Assembly: GCA_963737015.1 (NCBI GenBank)
Contig: CAVTQZ010000001.1
Location: 1,178,001-1,242,000 of the forward strand
Length of the DNA: 64,000 nt
Direction: 5' to 3'
Source: CAVTQZ01 sp963737015
GTDB lineage: Bacteria; Actinomycetota; Acidimicrobiia; Acidimicrobiales; UBA8190
Shown: positions 55,453-63,163 of the stretch, one piece after another
Numbering within the stretch: position 1 is the first letter of the stretch
Layout of the letters: every line of letters starts with the position of its first letter
Made by a program: the position numbers and the translations under genes
The notes under the pieces: generated by a model
Told to the model about the DNA's origin: nothing
What the model saw: only the letters and a program-made list of their open reading frames with translations
The model's database searches: none

Positions 55453-56322
55453 ATGGATGACCGTGCAGATCACATATCTGAAGAGCTAGCAACTGGCTGG
55501 GAAGCTCGTGGAGAACGTGTCGACCTGGGTGGGGCACACGTCTTCGTCATCGACATTCCCTCTGCAGGCGACGAGACGTCAGAGCCGTTGCTGATCTTGC
55601 ACGGCTTTCCGACGTCGTCCTTCGACTTCCATCTGGTGGCCGATCAACTCGCAACCAACCGCAGAGTGCTCCTGCTGGACATGCTCGGATACGGCCTGTC
55701 CGACAAGCCCGACCGTGCATATCGGATCGAGGACCAAGCCGACATCGTGCAAGCATTCGTGACGAGGGCGCTCGGAACACCTCGACTTGCGATCCTCAGT
55801 CATGACATGGGTGACACGGTCGTCGGCGAGTTGCTCGCACGCCAGATCGAGGGACGCTGGGACGTCGAGATCACGCGACGCGTCGTGACGAACGGAAGCA
55901 TCTACATCGACATGGCCCACCTGACCGACGGCCAGAGGTTCCTGCTGTCGCTGCCCGACGAGCGTCTGGCGACGTCTCTCGACCCGAGCGGTGAGACGAT
56001 GGTTGGCGCCCTCGAAGGCACCTTCAGTTCCCACTCGTCCGTGCGGCGAGAGGATCTCCTCGTCGCATCGCGATTCATATCTCTCCGAGGTGGTGACCTC
56101 CTTCTCCCGCGCCTCGTCAGGTACATCGAAGACCGACGCAAGAAGGAAGCTCGCTACACGGGCGCCATAGAGGCACACCGGTCCCCTCTCGCAATCGTGT
56201 GGGGCACCGAAGACCCCATCGCGGTCGCCGCCATGGCGGACCGGCTCCATGGAGCAAGACCGGACTCCTCACTCATCCTTCTCGGCGGAGTCGGCCACTA
56301 CCCGATGCTCGAGGCTCCCTGA
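55453..56322 (+). CDS. Alpha/beta hydrolase (haloalkane dehalogenase / epoxide hydrolase type)
   Basis: Hydrolase of about 289 residues. The oxyanion loop is LHGFPTSSFDFH (about residues 47-58), the nucleophile elbow LSHDMGDTV (about 114-122) has Asp where esterases have Ser, WGTEDPIA (about 256-263) gives the acidic residue and GVGHYPMLEAP the catalytic His near the end. The Asp nucleophile fits dehalogenases and epoxide hydrolases. The frame stops right after LEAP. Removing one C from CCC at 56317-56319 extends it by ELFLRAVEAGLHV to a stop at 56360-56362, the normal family ending. The triad is intact, so the short form might still fold. A broken partial copy lies at 48523-48801. Confidence 0.83.
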   Translation: MDDRADHISEELATGWEARGERVDLGGAHVFVIDIPSAGDETSEPLLILHGFPTSSFDFHLVADQLATNRRVLLLDMLGYGLSDKPDRAYRIEDQADIVQAFVTRALGTPRLAILSHDMGDTVVGELLARQIEGRWDVEITRRVVTNGSIYIDMAHLTDGQRFLLSLPDERLATSLDPSGETMVGALEGTFSSHSSVRREDLLVASRFISLRGGDLLLPRLVRYIEDRRKKEARYTGAIEAHRSPLAIVWGTEDPIAVAAMADRLHGARPDSSLILLGGVGHYPMLEAP

Positions 56323-56584
56323 GCTGTTCCTGCGGGCCGTCGAGGCGGGCCTTCACGTCTGACAATGGTGCAAGCCCCCGCCATCGCCTCTTGCCGATGT
56401 CAGAATGGTGGGCGTTTCGGACCGTGCTTCGTCCAAACTGGCGTTGGAGGCCGAAACGCCTCTTTCCAGCTCATTTTGGGCTTCGGCGGGCGGTGCTCCC
56501 CTGTTGCGCAAGGGGTGCAGCGAACAGAGGTTGGACGGATAGCTCGCCTGGCCGGGAACAGATCTTGCTCCAGGCAAAGACGGT

Positions 56585-56962
56585 TTGAAGGCATATCGCC
56601 TCGCGTGTGCACTGGCACCGCCCCTGTACGTTCTCAAGGAAGTGCTGCAAGCAGGATTAGAGCGTGTCGAGAGACTGGTGGGAGTCGTCGCTGCTCAGCG
56701 CCCGAGCAACGTTGCCATCAGCGAGGCCAATCAGCTCCTCTCCTACGAGGGCCTAGACCGGCGCTCGGCAGCCCTTAGCCGCGTGCCGAGCTCGCAAGGC
56801 GTCGAACCAGGAGCTTGGGTCGGGCTGTGCTGCGGACGTTCGGTTGAACTCGCGATGGGGGCGCTTGGGAACCTCAAAGCTGAAGGAACGTACGTGGGGC
56901 TCGATCCCGACGAAAGGCTGAATTCCATGTTCCAAGACTGGGCGACGGCTGACCGACGTTGA
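56585..56962 (+). pseudogene. NRPS adenylation-domain N-terminal fragment
   Basis: A 125-residue frame resembling only the first part of an amino-acid adenylation domain: RPSNVAISEANQLLSYEGLD (core A1 region), GVEPGAWVGLCCGRSVELAM and LKAEGTYVGLDPDERLNSMF, equivalent to the A2 motif L-K-A-G-G-A-Y-V-P-L-D-P. Motifs A3 to A10, and therefore ATP binding, are missing. Several conserved residues have drifted (A2 glycine to E, Pro to G). It ends 12 bases before the acyltransferase gene. It is probably a relic of an NRPS gene, of interest because an intact adenylating enzyme lies 3.5 kb away. Confidence 0.6.
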
Positions 56963-56974
56963 AGGCAGGCACTG

Positions 56975-57949
56975 ATGGGGCCCACTAACACCACAGCGGC
57001 GGACAAGGTCCGGATTGGGCTCTCGTTACTGGCCGCCCCAGCCCTGGCCCGCCTGCCGGCCGCCGTGGGCTATCGCATCGCATGCTGGCTCGGCGATTTG
57101 CTCTTCCTGTGCCAGGCCACGGAGCGCACACAGTTGGTGGCCAACATGCAGCTGGTGCTCGGGAACGACATCAGCCCGGCGACGGGGCAGCATGTGGCCA
57201 GGGACTGGTTCCGGCTCTACTTCTGTGAGAAGGTCGACGTGCAACGACTGCGGCGGAAGGCACGCCCGCTGCTGCGGCTGGTCGAGATCCGTGGTCGGGC
57301 GCACCTGGAGGCAGCACTGGCGGCGGGCAAGGGAGCTATCCTCTGCACCGCCCACTTCGGTTCCTACGACAGCGGCTTCTCTGTACTGCAAGCCAGCGGC
57401 TTCCCGATCACCACTATTGGGCGACGGGCCCACATCTACAGGGCCGGGCTCTCGTCCGGCGAGCGACTGCTCTTTCGGCTGGTCTCCTCTGGGCCGGTGC
57501 AGCGAAACCGGCAGCGGCCGAACATCGAGCCATGGCCAGGCCGGCTCCAGGTCGCGGCGCTGGCAGCCCAAGTGTTGCGCGCCAATGAAATTGTGACGAT
57601 CTCAATCGACGCGCCGCCGCTGCCCACCGACAGGCACCGCGCGGTCGAGGTTCCCTTCCTCGAACGCCCGGTTCGGCTGCTGCCGGGAGCCGTGACCCTC
57701 GCCCAGCTGACCGGCGCGCCGGTGCTCATGGCCTTCATTTACCGTATGGCCGACTATCGCCACCAGGTGTTGGAAATCTCCGCTCCAGTGCCTGTGGATG
57801 GAGAGACTGCGAAGGCTTTCGAACGTTGCGTCGCCGAGGTGAGTGCCGCCATCCGAAGAAGTCCGGCCCATTGGGACCTCTGGCAGAGCAACACTCTCGC
57901 CGACCTCGGGCTGATCCAGCCAACAGAGAGCGTTCCAGCTCAGGGCTGA
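56975..57949 (+). CDS. LpxL/HtrB-like lysophospholipid acyltransferase
   Basis: Membrane-associated acyltransferase of 324 residues, PF03279 type. The catalytic H-x4-D motif is TAHFGSYDSG (about residues 124-133), preceded by GRAHLEAALAAGKGAIL and followed by TTIGRRAHIYRAG. VTISIDAPP (about 208-216) replaces the usual D-x-x/G block, and VPFLERPVRLLPGAVTLA matches the strand with the hydroxyl-binding residues. Family members transfer an acyl chain to lipid A, phosphatidylinositol mannosides or acylated natural products. Since Actinobacteria lack lipid A, a PIM or a product of the adjacent biosynthetic operon is more likely. It converges with, and overlaps by 10 bases, the LanB-like gene. Confidence 0.85.
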   Translation: MGPTNTTAADKVRIGLSLLAAPALARLPAAVGYRIACWLGDLLFLCQATERTQLVANMQLVLGNDISPATGQHVARDWFRLYFCEKVDVQRLRRKARPLLRLVEIRGRAHLEAALAAGKGAILCTAHFGSYDSGFSVLQASGFPITTIGRRAHIYRAGLSSGERLLFRLVSSGPVQRNRQRPNIEPWPGRLQVAALAAQVLRANEIVTISIDAPPLPTDRHRAVEVPFLERPVRLLPGAVTLAQLTGAPVLMAFIYRMADYRHQVLEISAPVPVDGETAKAFERCVAEVSAAIRRSPAHWDLWQSNTLADLGLIQPTESVPAQG

Positions 57950-60312
57950 CCTATTCCACCTTCTAGCCGATGCAATTCTGGAGCCGCCCTGCGGTTGGAT
58001 GGGTTCACGTCAACAGAAGTGGTAAACGGGGACCGTAGGTCATCCACCCAGGTGAACCGCAGCTCCGACGTGTACCTGTTTCCTTCGTGATCAGTTAGCC
58101 ACAGGTCGTCGTGCGTGGGCAGCATCTCGACGACGGTAATTACCTTGTTCGGCACCCTGTCGTCTGCGTTCGTCCGGCGTATCAGCTTGACTAGGACATT
58201 GACGTAGACCGGGCTGGCAAAGTCGACGTAGATTGGCTTTTGCTCCACGTCGGACTTCACAAATACATACCGCGGTATCCCCTGTTCCGCAACCCATTGG
58301 CGCGTCTGCACGAACCGCGCCACCTCGTCCTTCTCGGCCGCGAAGCCCAAGTCAGCCGAGTTGAACCGCCAACTCTCCCTTGAGACGACAAGGTGGTCAA
58401 TCTTGACTCGCGGCGTGTGCGGCCGGTCGGCAAGGAGCTGGAAGCGGTTGACGACCATACTCGTGAGCATTTCCACGAATAGATCGAGGAGCTCGAACAC
58501 CTCGCCCCCGGGAAGCCTCGCCATGACCGTACCCTCGATCTCTACTACCTCGACATCGCGGCTGAGGACGAGCCCGGGGCGGTCGGCGGCCACGGTGTGA
58601 TGGCTGAACTCGACCAGGAGGTCGCGCTCGCGGATCAGCGCTGAGTGAGTGCGCACCGTCAGCCCGGCCGGGCTCTCCTTCGGCAGAACCATAAACAAGC
58701 GGGGCCCGGGAAAGTCCTCGTCCACTGAGGAAACAAGGTCTGCCTTGTCGGGGTGTTGGGTCACGAAACAGTTGCTGCGCATCGTATTGATCGCCATATG
58801 CACCTCCCCCAGCACGAGCGTGAAGTCGCCGTTGTGCAGGGCATCGAGGTCGGTGGTCGACACCATCACGTCGGGGCAGAAATATCGAGCCTCGGCCCAA
58901 CCCGGCCCTGGCGCCGCAAAAGCTGCGTCTACCAGCGGCAGCAGGTCGTCGCAGCGATAGCACACCTCGGGCGCGTCGTCAGGAACGGGGATGATCGCGG
59001 CCCACTTCTTCGTAAGCTCCTTGTCGATCTGCCTCATCGACGCTTCGACCGACCGGTATAAAGCACGCAGCGAACCGGACCAGATCATGGGCAGGTCGAC
59101 CGGTCGGCCGTGCCTAGCTACCGCCCTCCTGAGCACGTCGCGCAGGCTGTCGCGTGCCTCTTCGCCGAGCCGCGAGCAGCACCAGCGTGCTGCCTGGCTG
59201 AGCAACCTCAGCGGGCGGGTGGCGGCAACCAGGTCATCACCGACCACGATGTCGATATCGCGCGAGCTGTCGTGGTATACGAGGGTTCGGCCACCATAAG
59301 TTCGCCCTTCGTTACGGGTCGGCGCAGTGCCCGTGATGCGCCGGAACAGCTCGTCCAATGACCTAAGGGCATCTGCGAGTGTGCCCGCGCTGGTGCTGTC
59401 CCGTAACTCGTCACGAGCTGCCTCCAGCCAGTCCAGCCACTCCACTGCTTGGTGACGCGCTTTCTCGTCGCCCACGCCATCGAGGAAGCGGCGTAGGTCC
59501 CTCTCCGGCCACGGGCTGACGGGCAGTTCCAGCCTCCAGGAGATCCAGTGCCGCCCTCGCAGGACCTGCAGGATCTCCAGGCCCACCGGCAGGTCCAGGT
59601 TCGCGCGGACTGCGATGTCGTGAGTTCGCGTTGTTCCGTCACACAATCGCAGCACGTCCGCAGACTCTGGGGAGAGCATCACCCGGCGCCCGACGGGTTC
59701 TACCACTGCATTGTCCTCGAGCTTGATGTATGACAGACGGCGTGGCATAAGCCACTCGTGCATGCCGGGAATCTCCTCGATCGCCTCGGCGAGCCGGTCG
59801 ATTGCCCACGTCTCGAAGAAGACCTCACTGCTGCGGAGCATCCGCTCCCCCGGTGCGAACCGCGTCCGCACGCAGTCGCCGACCTTGCCCCACGCGGACG
59901 GCCCGAAGAAGCCGATCGTGTCGTTCTTGACGCAGTACCTCTGCCAGTAACTGGCGATCAATTCTTCGCGCTGCCGGTGCCTGAAATGCCTCTTGTGCTT
60001 CGCCGGGTCCCACCGCAGGAAGGGGCGGATCGCGCGGCCCATCAGCTCGTGGTTCTGCCACGTCACCGCTCGGAGGAAGTCGTCCTGCGAGGCAATCGAC
60101 TGCAGCTCGACAGCCAGGTCGACTGTCGCTTCACAGAACTGCTCGCGGAACGCTTCCCACATCTCGGATCCCCGGTCGGCATCCAGCAGGGAGTCGGCTT
60201 TACGCGCGAGCTCCTCGTTGGCTAGGCGCAGGACACCGCTTGCCGGGAGCCCCGCGCCTCGCACGAGAACCTGTCGCCACCAGCGCCAGTCGTCCATATT
60301 TTGTGTCTGCAT
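57940..60312 (-). CDS. LanB-type protein, glutamylation domain only
   Basis: A 790-residue lantibiotic dehydratase-family protein (PF04738). WRWWRQVLVRGAGLPASGVL opens the domain, CVKNDTIGFFGPSAWGKVGD (about 130-149) is the hallmark motif, and a C-terminal RYVFVKSDVEQKPIYVDFAS, EMLPTHDDLWLTD and RYTSELRFTW end the glutamylation region. The SpaB_C elimination domain of full-length LanB (about 1000 residues) is absent. In known systems this half uses glutamyl- or other aminoacyl-tRNA to modify Ser/Thr or, in peptide aminoacyl-tRNA ligases, to extend a peptide. The frame is open to 60549, but GAGG 9 bases before the ATG at 60312 favours that start; ATGs at 60321 and 60363 are alternatives. No precursor peptide gene is evident. 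Confidence 0.85.
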   Translation of the reverse strand: MQTQNMDDWRWWRQVLVRGAGLPASGVLRLANEELARKADSLLDADRGSEMWEAFREQFCEATVDLAVELQSIASQDDFLRAVTWQNHELMGRAIRPFLRWDPAKHKRHFRHRQREELIASYWQRYCVKNDTIGFFGPSAWGKVGDCVRTRFAPGERMLRSSEVFFETWAIDRLAEAIEEIPGMHEWLMPRRLSYIKLEDNAVVEPVGRRVMLSPESADVLRLCDGTTRTHDIAVRANLDLPVGLEILQVLRGRHWISWRLELPVSPWPERDLRRFLDGVGDEKARHQAVEWLDWLEAARDELRDSTSAGTLADALRSLDELFRRITGTAPTRNEGRTYGGRTLVYHDSSRDIDIVVGDDLVAATRPLRLLSQAARWCCSRLGEEARDSLRDVLRRAVARHGRPVDLPMIWSGSLRALYRSVEASMRQIDKELTKKWAAIIPVPDDAPEVCYRCDDLLPLVDAAFAAPGPGWAEARYFCPDVMVSTTDLDALHNGDFTLVLGEVHMAINTMRSNCFVTQHPDKADLVSSVDEDFPGPRLFMVLPKESPAGLTVRTHSALIRERDLLVEFSHHTVAADRPGLVLSRDVEVVEIEGTVMARLPGGEVFELLDLFVEMLTSMVVNRFQLLADRPHTPRVKIDHLVVSRESWRFNSADLGFAAEKDEVARFVQTRQWVAEQGIPRYVFVKSDVEQKPIYVDFASPVYVNVLVKLIRRTNADDRVPNKVITVVEMLPTHDDLWLTDHEGNRYTSELRFTWVDDLRSPFTTSVDVNPSNRRAAPELHRLEGGIGQP

Positions 60313-60374
60313 GTCGCTCATCCTCGGCGGCGTCGTGGCGTTGGGTGCCCGCGTTGATTGCATTGATGCGGGGC

Positions 60375-62018
60375 TTAGATCAAGCTCCTCCGTCCCCGGC
60401 TTGCCCGGCCTGGCCCGAGGTCGTCGCGATGAGACTCCACCAGCTCGAGCACGGCGCGATAGTCGGGCTTCCCCCGAGGGCCACGCGGTATCGCAGCAAC
60501 GGGCACGATGAAATCGGGAACCATGTACGTCGGCAGCAATCTGCAGCAATGGCTGACGACCTCATCGGGCTCCAGTGCTGCTTCGACAGCGAGGCAGACC
60601 ACAGCAGCCAGCACGTCAAGGTCACCCCACCGGTGCTTTACGACGACGGCTTCGTTGATCTCGGGTCGCTGCTCGAGCACGTGCTCCACCTCTTCGGGCT
60701 GCACACGATGTCCGCGAACCTTGAGTAGGCGGTCGACGCGACCCTGGAAGATCATTCCCCGGGCGTCGACTGATACCAGATCGCCCGTCGTGTAGTACAC
60801 GCGCCCATCGGGCCCAGTCGAGAACACTCGAGATGTTGCATCCGGAAGCTTCCAGTATTGCGACATGAGCGTGTCCGAGGCTACGAGCAGCAAGCCCGCG
60901 GCACTGTTCGACATGACGTCGCCGCCCTCCTCCGCCAAAGATGCAATCGCATAAGGGCAAGGCCTTCCGATGGGGATTGGATCTTCACCAGCCACGTCGA
61001 GTGCCGTCACATCGTGAAAGGTGCAAACGTTGGTTTCCGTAGGGCCGTACCAATTCGCGATTCGACAGGACGGCGGCAGGTTATGCCAGAGGACGCGCAG
61101 CGGTCCTGCTGGTATCTCCTCACCGGCGAAGATGATCTGGCGCAGGGCGCTGCTTTGAAGGATGGCGAGCGACTCCACGGAGCTGGCGCGCAGCAAAGCC
61201 GACGGCACGGAGTACCAAACGGTCACACCAGTGGCGACAATGAAGCGGCAGAGGCTGGCAACCCGACCGAACGTCGAATCGGGCACGAGCGCGAGCCGAG
61301 CAGAGGCCATCGCCGCCCCGAAGAAGTCGAACACGCTCAGATCGAACGATGGAGATGCATGCTGGGAGAGGACATCGTTATCCGCGATTCCCACTGCATC
61401 GACCGCCCACCGAACGAATGCCAAGGCACTGGCGTTTGTGTGCGCCACGCCCTTCGGTCGACCCGTTGAGCCGGAAGTGTAGAGGATGTACGAGAGCGCG
61501 GAGGGCGACACCGTGACTGGCGAGCGCAAGTGGCCCTGTCGGAGCTGGACCAACCTCTCACTCACCGGTCGGCGTTCCGGAGACCTCCCCGGATCGAACC
61601 AACCCCGACCGAGCCAGTGCAGCGCAGGAGAGTTGTCACTCGTATAGTCGTTAGCTGAGTGCGCATCGCCGAAAACCATCGCCCGCATCGTCCGCAGGCC
61701 GGAGATCACGGCGACTGGCTCAGCGTCGGCGGCGATGGCGTGCGCTCGGGCTGGTGGTGTCAGGTAGTCGATCGGCACGTAGGCGCCGCCAGCCAGCAGC
61801 GTGCCGAAGATGGCGATTGGAAGCGCCAAGTTCTTGGCCAGAATGATCACCACCCTGTCGCCCGGCTCGATTCCGTACTCCACCAAAGCGCTTGCAAGGC
61901 GCATGGAACGGTCGTACAGGTCGGCGTACGTCAGCTCGCCTGAGGATGACCAGACGGCCGGCTTATCAGGGTGTGCGTCGGCGGCCTGGACGAGCAGATG
62001 TGACAATGCTGACTTCAC
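60375..62018 (-). CDS. Free-standing amino acid adenylating enzyme (PltF/RedM-like)
   Basis: ANL enzyme of 547 residues that activates an amino acid as its AMP ester. Motifs: YILYTSGSTGRPKGV (A3), SPSFDLSVFDFFGA (A4), NWYGPTETNVCT (A5), YYTTGDLV (A7), GRVDRLLKVRGHRVQPEEVE (A8) and PRGPRGKPDYR (A10 with Lys). The VTVWYSVPSALL block is characteristic of the proline-activating PltF/RedM/CloN4 type. Selectivity positions aligned by eye to GrsA give D-L-F-Y-I-A-W-V-C-K, close to the D-L-L-Y-L-A-L-V-C-K I recall for L-Pro enzymes. No carrier domain is attached. Its start overlaps the dehydrogenase stop by 4 bases; the LanB-like gene follows. Confidence 0.88.
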   Translation of the reverse strand: MKSALSHLLVQAADAHPDKPAVWSSSGELTYADLYDRSMRLASALVEYGIEPGDRVVIILAKNLALPIAIFGTLLAGGAYVPIDYLTPPARAHAIAADAEPVAVISGLRTMRAMVFGDAHSANDYTSDNSPALHWLGRGWFDPGRSPERRPVSERLVQLRQGHLRSPVTVSPSALSYILYTSGSTGRPKGVAHTNASALAFVRWAVDAVGIADNDVLSQHASPSFDLSVFDFFGAAMASARLALVPDSTFGRVASLCRFIVATGVTVWYSVPSALLRASSVESLAILQSSALRQIIFAGEEIPAGPLRVLWHNLPPSCRIANWYGPTETNVCTFHDVTALDVAGEDPIPIGRPCPYAIASLAEEGGDVMSNSAAGLLLVASDTLMSQYWKLPDATSRVFSTGPDGRVYYTTGDLVSVDARGMIFQGRVDRLLKVRGHRVQPEEVEHVLEQRPEINEAVVVKHRWGDLDVLAAVVCLAVEAALEPDEVVSHCCRLLPTYMVPDFIVPVAAIPRGPRGKPDYRAVLELVESHRDDLGPGRASRGRRSLI

Positions 62019-63163
62019 TCCAAGATGCCCAGTTCGGCAGCGACGATCCTCCTCTGGATGTCGGACGTTCCCGAGTAGATCGTTCCGCCAATGGCGTTAA
62101 AGACATCATCCATGCGCGACGAACCGGCGAGGAGTCCCGTTGTCATGTCGATCCTTGCGAGGTCACGGCTGGTCGCAAGCTCTGCTTCGCTCATCCACAA
62201 CTTCGTGAGGCTGGCTTGTCCTGGCGTGAGCGTGCCAGCGGCCAGTTTCGTCACGGTCTCGCGCACGAGCAGCCGCCCGGCCAGATAGCGACCCAGAATG
62301 TCGATGACCGGACCGGCCACGCCCAGGTGACTGGGCTTCGTCTCGGTCGGTTGGTCGTGGGCTAGAGCGGCCTCGATCACATCGGTCAGCTGGCGACGTA
62401 TTGTCCCGACGGTCAGAGCCGCCAGCAGGCTCCTCTCCCAGAGCATCGCGTGCCGAAAAACCGACGATCCCTGTCCGAGACAGCCAAGAATGGAGGAACG
62501 GGGAACCGTCGCAGAGTCGAGATTCACCGTGCGTAGCGAGCACCCCGCGAGGCCAAGCGGTCGCTGTTCCGGACCGAGGGATAGACCTGGCGTGTCGCTT
62601 GGCACGAGGAACGCAGTGACGCCGCGCCAGTTCAGCCTCAGGTCCTTGGTGGCGAAGATCACGAAGCAATCGGCGAACCCCGCATTGGATATGAAGTGCT
62701 TCGTACCCTCGAGCACGTATTCATCCCCGACCGCTACGCAACGTGTCCTGAGCGACATGGCATCGGAGCCTGCTTCCGGTTCCGATGCAGCGAAAGCCGC
62801 GATCACGCTCCCCTCCCGCATGAGGTCCAGTATCCGACGTTGGCTGTCGCTGCCGAACCGCGAAATGCATGCCCCCGCCGCGAAGCTGTGTGCGCCGATG
62901 CTGAGAAGGAAGCCAGAGTTGCGGGTTCCTTCACCGAGCCCTTCAAGGGTATCGAGTACAGCGTCGACGTCGAGGCCCACGTCCGCGTCAGGAATCGTGA
63001 GCTTGTACAACCCGGAATCGGCGAACCGCTTCCAGGCTTCCCTGAAATTGGCGCCATCGTCATCGACGGAGGCGTTGGGCGCCTGCCCTCGCGCTAGCTC
63101 CCTCGCTGCCACGTGCTCCGAGCCAGGCTGCGGCAACACCGACAGCCCCCACTCAGCAGTCAC
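62015..63163 (-). CDS. Acyl-CoA dehydrogenase family flavoprotein (prolyl-PCP oxidase-like)
   Basis: FAD enzyme of 382 residues. EGLGEGTRNSGFLLSIGAHS, AFAASEPEAGSDAMSLRTRC (flavin loop) and YVLEGTKHFISNAGFAD are standard ACAD blocks. HAMLWERSLLAA (about 238-249) places Glu where isovaleryl-CoA dehydrogenase and prolyl-PCP oxidases have their base, whereas the usual C-terminal Glu (Y-E-G-T) is Ser (YSGTSDIQR). That residue pattern, and the G-L-G-x-G-x-R-x-x-G opening, recall PltE/RedW/PigA, which oxidise prolyl-S-carrier to the pyrrole. It is coupled to the adenylating enzyme and to the TrpB-like gene by 4-base overlaps. The carrier protein it would need is not in the window. Confidence 0.87.
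   Translation of the reverse strand: MTAEWGLSVLPQPGSEHVAARELARGQAPNASVDDDGANFREAWKRFADSGLYKLTIPDADVGLDVDAVLDTLEGLGEGTRNSGFLLSIGAHSFAAGACISRFGSDSQRRILDLMREGSVIAAFAASEPEAGSDAMSLRTRCVAVGDEYVLEGTKHFISNAGFADCFVIFATKDLRLNWRGVTAFLVPSDTPGLSLGPEQRPLGLAGCSLRTVNLDSATVPRSSILGCLGQGSSVFRHAMLWERSLLAALTVGTIRRQLTDVIEAALAHDQPTETKPSHLGVAGPVIDILGRYLAGRLLVRETVTKLAAGTLTPGQASLTKLWMSEAELATSRDLARIDMTTGLLAGSSRMDDVFNAIGGTIYSGTSDIQRRIVAAELGILE

Noticed and set aside
55579..56250. Leftward 223-codon frame over the hydrolase
   Set aside because: Antisense to the hydrolase with its full catalytic triad; composition is typical of a shadow frame.
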